NCBI GenBank assembly: GCA_028277195.1 | Contig: JANQGS010000012.1 | Location: 1-6,481, forward strand | Origin: Candidatus Gastranaerophilales bacterium | GTDB lineage: Bacteria; Cyanobacteriota; Vampirovibrionia; Gastranaerophilales; UBA9971 | DNA: 6,481 bases | Direction of reading: 5' to 3' | Shown: positions 1 through 5,183 of the stretch, in pieces | How the letters are laid out: each line of letters begins with the position of its first letter | Numbering within the stretch: position 1 is the first letter of the stretch | Made by a program: the position numbers and the translations under genes | Notes under the pieces: generated by a model | What the model saw: only the letters and a program-made list of their open reading frames with translations | The model's database searches: none | Told to the model about the DNA's origin: nothing

Positions 1-215
1 AGCTCCTCAAAACACCCGACCGCCTTTCTCGCCCCGAAAAAATCAGACTCCACCCCGGGGTCAATGCTCAAGGGCCATATTACACCTTTTGCAAGGCTAT
101 AGTCAGGAGGTTTTTCCCGAAAAACGGAAACTTCCCCGGGCATTCCCGGGCTTAACCCCGTGTATTGGGGAGCCCCTCTTATATAGGGGTTTATGCGGAG
201 CTGGTCAAAAGCCAT
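1..215 (-). CDS. Unrecognised protein, N-terminal 71 residues (3' end beyond the left edge)
   Basis: On the minus strand an ATG at 213-215 opens a frame without stops to the window edge, giving 71 residues plus two bases. The product begins MAFDQLRINPYIRGAPQY, is rich in Gly and Pro up to about residue 38, and then becomes mixed and more fold-like (GVIWPLSIDPGVESDFFGAR at 44-63). No signal peptide or membrane segment is visible in this part. The start is supported by an in-frame TAA six codons upstream and a weak purine run (GGGAAG) 6 nt before the ATG. Codon use (many GGG, CCC, GCG) resembles that of the GC-richer genes on the right, not the AT-rich regulator genes next to it. The opposite-strand frames here are also open for a stretch but give low-complexity, unconvincing proteins. 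I do not recognise the family and assign no function. It lies downstream of, and co-directional with, the XRE genes, with 94 nt between. Confidence 0.72.
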   Translation of the reverse strand, partial: MAFDQLRINPYIRGAPQYTGLSPGMPGEVSVFREKPPDYSLAKGVIWPLSIDPGVESDFFGARKAVGCFEE

Positions 216-309
216 CCAAATCTTCCCGATTTACTTACTTCTATATAATTAAAAACAATTTAGCCGGGAAAATTGCCATTAACCTATCATTCCGCACTTA
301 ATAAGGAGG

Positions 310-540
310 TTAACGAGGGTTTTCAATATCCAAAAATTCAGATACAGACATTTCAAAAAATTTAGCTATAAAAAAAATAGTTTTAAGACTGGGGCTTCTT
401 TCTGCTCTTTCGATTCTTCCTATAAAAGATTTGTCCTTAGTAATTTCAAGAGCTATTTCTTCCTGGGGCAGATTTTTTTCTTCTCTTAAATTTTTCAGCC
501 GTTCACCCAGCTTTTTCCTGAAATTTTCGTAATTGTCCAT
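310..540 (-). CDS. XRE/Cro-family helix-turn-helix regulator, 76 aa
   Basis: This is a small DNA-binding protein of the HTH_3 (XRE/Cro/C-protein) class, probably a dimeric repressor or activator in the cytoplasm. The HTH core spans about residues 10-66: LGERLKNLREEKNL forms helix 1, EEIALEITKDKSFIGRIERAE covers the helix-turn-helix with the usual IGRIE recognition end, and SPSLKTIFFIAKFFEMSVSEFL forms the last helices. It has no extra domain. Position 25 is Pro in 'NLPQEE', where most relatives have Ser or Thr. I chose the ATG at 538-540. The frame stays open to a GTG at 690, but that extra 50-codon stretch translates a dispersed repeat plus non-coding-looking sequence. No Shine-Dalgarno is visible; a candidate promoter about 13 nt upstream suggests a very short leader. 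It is a paralogue of the regulator at 750-974. The target is unknown. Confidence 0.82.
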   Translation of the reverse strand: MDNYENFRKKLGERLKNLREEKNLPQEEIALEITKDKSFIGRIERAERSPSLKTIFFIAKFFEMSVSEFLDIENPR

Positions 541-559
541 AAGCCAATTAAATGTTATT

Positions 560-589
560 ATTGTAAAATTATCGAGGACTTGTAGACAA
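560..589 (-). promoter_or_regulatory. Candidate sigma70 promoter for the 310-540 regulator
   Basis: On the minus strand TTGTCT (589-584) is followed after 18 bp by TACAAT (565-560), a good -10. Transcription would start near 553, leaving a leader of about 13 nt before the ATG at 540 and no room for a normal ribosome-binding site. It lies between the dispersed repeat and the gene, so the repeat is not part of the predicted transcript. The identification is by motif only. Confidence 0.4.
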
Positions 590-633
590 CTAGACGTTAT
601 TGAAATATAAGTAGATGATAAAAAATTTTTTCC

Positions 634-725
634 GTCATTCTGAACTTGTTTCAGGGTCTCAGGCGAAGCGGGAGTAAGACCCGGTCGCACTCATTCATGA
701 GATTCCGGGTCAGGCCCGGAATGAC
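634..725. repeat. Palindromic dispersed repeat element, 92 bp
   Basis: The two 27-bp ends are imperfect inverted repeats: GTCATTC...GTCTC (634-660) and GAGATTCC...GAATGAC (699-725). They match at 17 of 27 positions, and most mismatches are transitions. Inside is a perfect 7-bp inverted pair, GACCCGG (678-684) and CCGGGTC (705-711), and a small hairpin CTCAT-TC-ATGAG (690-701), so the whole element can fold as one long hairpin. Ends of the type 'GTCATTCCGGG...' are familiar from small mobile palindromic repeats scattered through many bacterial genomes; that kinship rests on recognition, since only one copy is present here. It is GC-rich compared with the DNA around it. It sits between two regulator genes, and the minus-strand frame through it is open and joins the 310-540 gene in frame. 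Confidence 0.7.
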
Positions 726-734
726 AAAATTAAC

Positions 735-753
735 TTAACTATGTAGTAGTTAA
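735..753 (-). terminator. AT-rich inverted repeat over the stop codon of the 750-974 gene; possible weak terminator
   Basis: TTAACTA (735-741) and TAGTTAA (747-753) are perfect 7-bp inverted repeats with a 5-nt loop. On the minus strand the hairpin includes the TAA stop of the regulator and is followed by GTTAATTTT, a poor T-tract. The stem has only one G:C pair, so it would be a weak terminator. The half-site TAGTTAA resembles the palindromes at 983-1001 and 1030-1046, so it may instead be a regulator-binding site or chance in AT-rich DNA. Confidence 0.25.
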
Positions 754-974
754 AAACTGAAATCAAACAATTCTTTTGCCTCGACATCCAGTGCATTAGC
801 TATCTTTTTTAATGTCTTTATAGTTGTATTTGCTTCTGCTCTTTCAATTTGGCCGACATAATTATAGTTCAATCCCGTTATCTCAGCTAACCTCATTTGA
901 GAATAACCTTTTTGTTCTCTTATATAACGGAGCTTAAAGCCAAGCCTTTTTTCTAAATTTTTATTCTTTTCCAT
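750..974 (-). CDS. XRE/Cro-family helix-turn-helix regulator, 74 aa
   Basis: This single-domain HTH_3 protein is of the size and layout of phage Cro-like repressors and restriction-modification controller (C) proteins. Helix 1 covers about residues 10-22 (RLGFKLRYIREQK), the helix-turn-helix covers 25-47 (SQMRLAEITGLNYNYVGQIE, then RAE), and TIKTLKKIANALDVEAKELF at 51-70 completes the five-helix fold. It shares the pattern LG..L...RE.K...Q...A with the 310-540 protein, plus G.IERAE and a following .KT...IA, so the two are paralogues. The ATG is at 972-974 and no Shine-Dalgarno precedes it. A TAAAAT hexamer (987-982) seven bases upstream could be a -10 giving a leaderless mRNA, though its -35 is poor. 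It is divergent from the nuclease gene, and the 19-bp palindrome at 983-1001 lies 8 bp before its start, the expected place for an autoregulatory operator. The targets are inferred, not shown. Confidence 0.88.
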   Translation of the reverse strand: MEKNKNLEKRLGFKLRYIREQKGYSQMRLAEITGLNYNYVGQIERAEANTTIKTLKKIANALDVEAKELFDFSF

Positions 975-982
975 AATTAATA

Positions 983-1001
983 TTTTAGTTCTTGACTAAA
1001 A
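983..1001. promoter_or_regulatory. Candidate operator: 19-bp palindrome between regulator and nuclease
   Basis: TTTTAGT-TCTTG-ACTAAAA consists of perfect 7-bp arms around a 5-bp centre. It lies over the TTGACT -35 of the nuclease promoter (992-997) and over the TAAAAT hexamer in front of the regulator gene. Operators of XRE dimers are usually palindromes of this size next to their own gene. The inference is that the 750-974 protein binds here and controls both directions. Confidence 0.5.
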
Positions 1002-1020
1002 GCCTTCTACCTGTTATTAA
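992..1020 (+). promoter_or_regulatory. Candidate sigma70 promoter for the nuclease gene
   Basis: TTGACT (992-997) matches the -35 consensus at five of six positions. After exactly 17 bp comes TATTAA (1015-1020), a four-of-six -10. Transcription would start near 1027, leaving a leader of about 42 nt without a visible Shine-Dalgarno. An alternative -10, TATATT at 1058-1063, would start transcription at the start codon itself but has a poorer -35. Confidence 0.5.
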
Positions 1021-1029
1021 TAAGTAAAT

Positions 1030-1046
1030 AATAGTTATTAGCTATT
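1030..1046. promoter_or_regulatory. Second palindrome in the divergent region, possible regulator site
   Basis: AATAGTTATTAGCTATT is a 17-bp palindrome broken only at the centre and at one symmetric pair. A further AATAGTTTAT (1051-1060), copying one half, follows before the nuclease start. It falls in the predicted leader of the nuclease transcript. It could be a second operator, but the region is so AT-rich that chance symmetry is a real alternative. Confidence 0.3.
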
Positions 1047-1068
1047 AAAAAATAGTTTATATTTTAAA

Positions 1069-1491
1069 ATGATTATTAATTACAAAAAATTATTATTATT
1101 GACTATAATTTCATTATCATCACCCTGTTATTCTTACGAACTAACCGGCCAGGCCAAACTATCAAGGGTTATCGACGGCGACACCATAGAAGTCCAGCTC
1201 CAGCAAACAAAAGCCAAAGTCCGCCTCGCAGGCATCGACTGCTTTGAAACCTCAAAAATCCACCGGGCCTATAAACAAGCATACCTGAACAAAATGACGA
1301 TTGACGAGGTTATGTTCAAGGGCTATCAGGCAAAAGGCCACCTGAATAACATGCTGTACGGCAATAAAAACATCAAAATCAAAATACTCGGAATCGATAA
1401 ATACGGCCGCCTGCTCGGAATCGTTTACGACAGCGAAAACCGCAACATAAACCAGGTCCTCATAAACTACGGGATTTGCCCTGAGTATTAA
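1069..1491 (+). CDS. Exported thermonuclease-family (SNase-like) protein, 140 aa
   Basis: The fold is that of staphylococcal nuclease, a Ca2+-dependent enzyme that cuts DNA and RNA phosphodiester bonds. Residues 1-22 look like a signal peptide (KK at 6-7, hydrophobic run 8-16, likely cut after CYS at 20-22), so the product should act outside the cytoplasm. The OB-fold motifs follow: VIDGDTIEV at 34-42 and VRLAGIDCFE at 51-60, then KYGRLLGIVY at 111-120. By family alignment the metal ligands are D38 and D57, and the catalytic residues R52, E60 and R114 are all present, so it is probably active. The usual 'DTPE' reads 'DCFE' here. The mature protein would have just two cysteines, C58 and C137, which could form a disulfide. 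The length is normal for the short members. No Shine-Dalgarno precedes the ATG. The signal-peptide part is AT-rich and the body GC-richer. Its role (nutrient scavenging, DNA degradation, competition) is unknown. Confidence 0.88.
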   Translation: MIINYKKLLLLTIISLSSPCYSYELTGQAKLSRVIDGDTIEVQLQQTKAKVRLAGIDCFETSKIHRAYKQAYLNKMTIDEVMFKGYQAKGHLNNMLYGNKNIKIKILGIDKYGRLLGIVYDSENRNINQVLINYGICPEY

Positions 1492-1554
1492 AGAGCGCCT
1501 TAAAAATTCTTCAAAATCCCCGTCCGCCCGCAGTGGTGGTGGTTACACCCCATG

Positions 1555-3702
1555 TTACTTTCTAATAATTATGTCAAGTTTGCCCTGTTTGTCATAAACA
1601 TCTATAACCAGGCCCCTGCTGGTTTTCCTGAATTCAATGTTTACCGTTGCCTCTCCCACGTTTATATTCTTTATTTCAAGGAAATTGAGCCACTCAGGCA
1701 ACTGAGGGTTTAATATGCGCAATTTCTGCCCCTGCGCGTCAGGCTCAATATTTAACATTGATTTTATGAGGAGGAATACACTGCCCGCGGCCCAGGCCTG
1801 GGGTATACAAGCAACGGGGTAATTCACGGGCGGGTTTTGCATTTCATATTGCCGGGTAAAACCGCAAAACAGCTCAGGAAGCCTTTTATAATACATTAAC
1901 CTCGCCGCTTCAAACAGCGCTGTTGTTATTTTAATAACATAATCGCTATACCCGCCCCTGGAAAGGCCGCTTGCTATTATACTGTTGTCATGGGGCCAGA
2001 TTGAGCCGTTGTGGTAGCTCATCGGGTTATAGGCTATATTGTTATAACTAAGGGTCCTGATGCCCCAACCGCTGAACATATCATACTGGAACAGCCTTTC
2101 AACAACTCTCTGCTCATAATAAGGCTCTAAAATACCTGTTTCCAGCAAATGGCCCGCATTGGAAGAAATTACCCCGAGCCGCTTTCCCTGCTTATCAAGA
2201 GCCAGCGCGTAAAAACCAATATCCTCACACCAGAAAGCCTTGTGAAAACGCTGCTTGAATGCTGCCGCCTCTGCAACAAGCCTGGCAGAAAGGCTGTTTT
2301 CCCGCATATGAACCGCAAGCCTGGCCATTTTGACCATTGCGGAGTAAAAATACCCCTGAACCTCGACTGACGCTATCGGAGATTCCGCCAATGTCCCGTC
2401 CCTGTGCATATATGAGTCCCAGGAGTCCTTCCAGGCCTGGTTAACCAGGCCCTCCTCACTTTTTTTAACATATGAGGCAAAGCCGTTATACAAAGCGTAA
2501 TTATCCATCCAGTGCAGGCAGCCCAGGGCGTTCGGCCATAATTTTTCCAGTGTTTCAATATCATTTGTCCACTTAAAGTATTCATAAAGCAGGATTATCC
2601 ATAGAGGTGTCGCGTCTACCGAGCCGTAATAGGGGGTATGGGGTATCCGGTTACTCCTTGCCAGTTCCCCGAATCTTACTTCATGCAGTATTTTCCCGGG
2701 CTCTTCCTCTCTCCATTCATCAACTTTTTTCCCCTGGAATTTTGCCAGGGTTCCCAGTACGTTTTTAGCCGGCTCAGGTGTCAGGATAAGCGCCTGCCTT
2801 GCCGCTATAATGCTGTCCCTCCCGAATAAAGTCGTAAACCAGGGAATCCCAGCCGAGATATACTCTCCCCATACCGCTTTTGTGCCGAGCATATGCAGGT
2901 CTTTCTGGCTCCTGCTTATCATTTCATAAAAATCCTCGTTATCAGTGTGAAATTTTGAAATCTGGCTGTTCCATTCCTCTGACTGCTCCGTATTGAGGGA
3001 AAAAGCCTCGCTAAAGTCAATGGCTGTTGTTTTTTCGGGCAACAATGCCGTGGATTTCAGGTTTATTTTATATTTAATTTCCTTTTTAAAGTTCGGGGGA
3101 AGTTTCAATTCATATATCACCCTGTCTTCTTCTATAACTGACGGTTCAACAGGGTCAAAATTTATTTCCGTTTCCTGAAAAGCGCCTGTAGTATCGTTAT
3201 ATTTGAAACTAAGGGTGTTATCCCCGGATATAATTTCCGGCATGTCTGATTTATGGCGTGATATTATGTTCCTTACCTCGAAAATATCCAGGAAATCAGC
3301 TTCAAAAAACAGCTCCAGTTTTATTCCGACCTCAAAAAGATTGTAATTTGCCAGGGTTATGGTTTCAAAATACCCCCCGAACAGAACACTTTCCCTTTTT
3401 ATCTGTATGGTTTCCTGTTGAATCAGGCTGTTCGGGTCGTTATTATCCTTAACCCGCAGGTTAGTGCCGATAATTACCGAGGAGTGGCCGGTTTCGGTAG
3501 ATGAAGCCAGCACAACGGGATATGTGTCATTTATCCTGCATTCCAGCCTGCTTAAAAAGCGTGTATCGCCCAGGTAAAGGCCATAGCCGGAATTATTGCC
3601 GCTCAGAACGTTTCCGTTATCATCGGTAACGAGAAAGAGATTGTTGTTTTTTATGGTTCGTCTGACAGTATTGTATTTTTCGCCTATAAGAGTTACGGAC
3701 AT
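1555..3702 (-). CDS. Glycogen debranching-type enzyme (amylo-alpha-1,6-glucosidase family), 715 aa
   Basis: This is a cytoplasmic alpha-glucan enzyme of the bacterial amylo-alpha-1,6-glucosidase group (COG3408 type), expected to hydrolyse alpha-1,6 branch stubs of glycogen or a related glucan. The N-terminal beta domain of these proteins (GDE_N_bis type) covers about 17-215, with the typical GYGLYLGDTRFLSRLE at 39-54. An (alpha/alpha)6 barrel follows at about 255-650: GIPWFTTLFGRDS (285-297), HEVRFGE (340-346), YGSVDATPLWI (359-369), WKDSWDSY (424-431), NPMSYHNGSIWPHDNS (559-574), PELFCGF (609-615) and IPQAWAAGS (633-641). A short beta tail closes it. No signal peptide is visible. By analogy with related barrels, D296 or D363 and E610 are candidate acids, but this is not settled by sequence. 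Length and motifs are complete. The ATG is preceded by AGGGGG (3720-3715) at 12 nt. The specificity could be another oligosaccharide, since no other glycogen genes are in the window. Confidence 0.9.
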   Translation of the reverse strand: MSVTLIGEKYNTVRRTIKNNNLFLVTDDNGNVLSGNNSGYGLYLGDTRFLSRLECRINDTYPVVLASSTETGHSSVIIGTNLRVKDNNDPNSLIQQETIQIKRESVLFGGYFETITLANYNLFEVGIKLELFFEADFLDIFEVRNIISRHKSDMPEIISGDNTLSFKYNDTTGAFQETEINFDPVEPSVIEEDRVIYELKLPPNFKKEIKYKINLKSTALLPEKTTAIDFSEAFSLNTEQSEEWNSQISKFHTDNEDFYEMISRSQKDLHMLGTKAVWGEYISAGIPWFTTLFGRDSIIAARQALILTPEPAKNVLGTLAKFQGKKVDEWREEEPGKILHEVRFGELARSNRIPHTPYYGSVDATPLWIILLYEYFKWTNDIETLEKLWPNALGCLHWMDNYALYNGFASYVKKSEEGLVNQAWKDSWDSYMHRDGTLAESPIASVEVQGYFYSAMVKMARLAVHMRENSLSARLVAEAAAFKQRFHKAFWCEDIGFYALALDKQGKRLGVISSNAGHLLETGILEPYYEQRVVERLFQYDMFSGWGIRTLSYNNIAYNPMSYHNGSIWPHDNSIIASGLSRGGYSDYVIKITTALFEAARLMYYKRLPELFCGFTRQYEMQNPPVNYPVACIPQAWAAGSVFLLIKSMLNIEPDAQGQKLRILNPQLPEWLNFLEIKNINVGEATVNIEFRKTSRGLVIDVYDKQGKLDIIIRK

Positions 3703-3761
3703 ATTTTAAGAATTCCCCCTATCTTCTTAAATAATAATTAGCACACTTCAGGAAAAATTTT

Positions 3762-3790
3762 TATATACTTTTTCACAAAATTTATAACAA
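3762..3790 (-). promoter_or_regulatory. Candidate promoter for the debranching-enzyme gene
   Basis: On the minus strand TTGTTA (3790-3785), overlapping the last codons of trkA, is followed after 17 bp by TATATA (3767-3762). Transcription would start near 3755, giving a leader of about 53 nt that contains the AGGGGG ribosome-binding site. Each hexamer matches the consensus at four of six positions. The 79-nt gap to trkA shows no strong terminator, so read-through from trkA is also possible. Confidence 0.35.
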
Positions 3791-5125
3791 CTTGAAGAAT
3801 TCTTTAACCTTAGCCGCGCACCGGGTAGTCGTAAATATCATTAAGTGGTCATTTGCCCTTATATGAGTGCTTCCTTTTGGTATTAATATCTTATTGCCCC
3901 GCTTAACAGCCCCGATTATTGCTTTAAGCGGCATATTTAAATCCATTACTTTTATATCTTCAAAATTTTCCGGCATAATGATTTCTATGACCTCACCCTG
4001 TCCTTTTTCAACCAGTGCGAGGATGCCAACATCTTTTTCAAGCAATTTATCCCTGATTTCCTTGAGAGATGCTTCTATAGGCGATACGGCAACATCTATG
4101 CCGACTTTTTCAAAAAGGTTTACGTTCCTTACCTTGTTAACCCTCGTGATTACGCGCGTAACCCCGAGCTGCTTTGCCAGGAGCGAGCACAGCAGGTTTT
4201 TTTCATCATTATTTGTGACGGAGACCAGCACCTCGCTGTCGCCTATATCTTCCGACTCCAGCAGCTCAAGGTCAGTTCCGTCCCCCTTGATTACAAGGGT
4301 TTTTTTCAGGTTATCAGAGAGGAAATCCGCCCTTTGAGTATCGACTTCTATAATTTTCGTTCTTACCCCTATGTTTTCAAGGTTTTGAGCGAGCATAAAC
4401 CCTACATTCCCCCCGCCTATTATTGTGGTGCTGGTGGTATTTTTCTTTTTGGACTCAAAAAATTGCGCTGCCAGGTTATTTAGCCCGTCCTCGCTGCCCA
4501 TGAATATAACCTTGTCATTCATTGCCATTTCTGTATTGCCGTCAGGGATAAAAAGTTCATTATTGCGGGTAATGCCTACAATAAGCGAATCCTCGGGGAA
4601 GTAGCAGTCTTTTATTTTTTTATTGAGCATGGAGGACTCTTCCTTAATCCTGTATTCAAGCAGTCTTGCCTTGCCCCCGGCGAAAATTTCCACGTCAATA
4701 GCTTCGGGAACAAGGATAATCCTGAATATTTCCTGCATGAGCAATTCTTCCGGCCAGATTATATGGTCAATTCCCGATTCTGTTTTATAACCGTTAGCAG
4801 GAGGTTTTGCCAGTGTTTCCAGGTATTCGCGCTTACTTACAAAACATACTGTCTCCGCATCGCTGATTTTTTTCGCTGTCCAGCTTGCAACGATGTTTGA
4901 CTCCTCGTGTTTTGAGCAGGCAATGAACACGTCAGCCTTTTTTATCCCTGCCGATTCAAGTGAGGCAATACCCGTACCGCTGCCTGAAACGTAGCTGACA
5001 TCCAGTTTATAAAATTCCTCCGGTATTTCCTCGGGGGTATCAATAATTGTAACGTCGTGTATTGTGTATAATTCTTTTGCGATTAGGGCAGCTATCTCAG
5101 AAGAGCCGTATATTATAACTTTCAT
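3782..5125 (-). CDS. trkA: Trk system potassium uptake protein TrkA, 447 aa
   Basis: TrkA is the cytosolic gating subunit that binds NAD(H) or nucleotides and controls the TrkH/KtrB-type K+ channel. Two tandem RCK repeats are visible, each a Rossmann domain plus a RCK_C (TrkA_C) domain: RCK_N at about 1-130, RCK_C at about 140-220, RCK_N at about 232-355 and RCK_C at about 365-447. The second Rossmann fold is classical (TIIGGGNVGFMLAQNLE at 234-250, acidic E260 at the end of strand 2). In the first, the glycine motif is degenerate: YGSSEIAALIA at 6-16 keeps only one glycine, so its nucleotide binding may be changed. Length is that of full TrkA. The start MKVIIYG is the normal family start. 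No Shine-Dalgarno precedes it; a strong promoter ends 7 bp before the ATG. No trkH-like membrane gene is in the window. The neighbours are rnhB upstream and the debranching enzyme downstream. Confidence 0.93.
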   Translation of the reverse strand: MKVIIYGSSEIAALIAKELYTIHDVTIIDTPEEIPEEFYKLDVSYVSGSGTGIASLESAGIKKADVFIACSKHEESNIVASWTAKKISDAETVCFVSKREYLETLAKPPANGYKTESGIDHIIWPEELLMQEIFRIILVPEAIDVEIFAGGKARLLEYRIKEESSMLNKKIKDCYFPEDSLIVGITRNNELFIPDGNTEMAMNDKVIFMGSEDGLNNLAAQFFESKKKNTTSTTIIGGGNVGFMLAQNLENIGVRTKIIEVDTQRADFLSDNLKKTLVIKGDGTDLELLESEDIGDSEVLVSVTNNDEKNLLCSLLAKQLGVTRVITRVNKVRNVNLFEKVGIDVAVSPIEASLKEIRDKLLEKDVGILALVEKGQGEVIEIIMPENFEDIKVMDLNMPLKAIIGAVKRGNKILIPKGSTHIRANDHLMIFTTTRCAAKVKEFFKLL

Positions 5126-5132
5126 GCTTTAC

Positions 5133-5161
5133 TTTATAAATCAAATAAATATTTGTTTCAA
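5133..5161 (-). promoter_or_regulatory. Near-consensus sigma70 promoter giving leaderless trkA mRNA
   Basis: On the minus strand TTGAAA (5161-5156) and TATAAA (5138-5133) are separated by exactly 17 bp; each matches the consensus at five of six positions. The -10 ends 7 bp before the ATG, so transcription should begin at about 5126-5125, directly at the start codon. No Shine-Dalgarno exists upstream, which fits leaderless translation. The site lies in the 58-bp gap after rnhB. Confidence 0.6.
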
Positions 5162-5183
5162 TATATATACCGGAAGTAAATTT

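Noticed and set aside
135..191. Three GC-rich hairpins in a row (135-150, 156-170, 171-191) with possible alternative pairings
   Set aside because: They fall inside the Gly/Pro-rich codons (GGG, CCC) of the 1-215 gene, which produce such complementarity by themselves. No T-tract or known RNA pattern follows.
89..301. Plus-strand open frame starting at TTG (70 codons)
   Set aside because: It lies opposite the minus-strand gene at 1-215, starts with TTG without a ribosome-binding site, and its last third is a translation of AT-rich spacer. The minus-strand frame has the better start and codon use.
303..309. Perfect AAGGAGG on the plus strand (CCTCCTT right after the stop of the 310-540 gene)
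   Set aside because: No start codon or gene follows at a usable distance on the plus strand. On the minus strand it copies the anti-Shine-Dalgarno, but a role is only speculation.
541..690. N-terminal 50-residue extension of the 310-540 regulator from a GTG start
   Set aside because: The extension is a translation of the dispersed repeat and AT-rich spacer and lies upstream of a good promoter. The ATG at 540 gives a complete normal XRE protein.
634..725. CRISPR repeat, insertion-sequence end or attachment site
   Set aside because: There is one copy only, no spacers, no transposase or integrase in the window, and no flanking target duplication that I can see.
1492..1554. Convergent gap between nuclease and debranching enzyme as a bidirectional terminator
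   Set aside because: The only stem is GGTG-GTTA-CACC (4 bp) with no T-tract on either strand.
3867..4337. Plus-strand frame of 156 codons inside trkA
   Set aside because: It is opposite a complete, well-conserved trkA with clear RCK motifs. Its Ser/Thr/Leu-rich product is what the antisense of such a gene gives.
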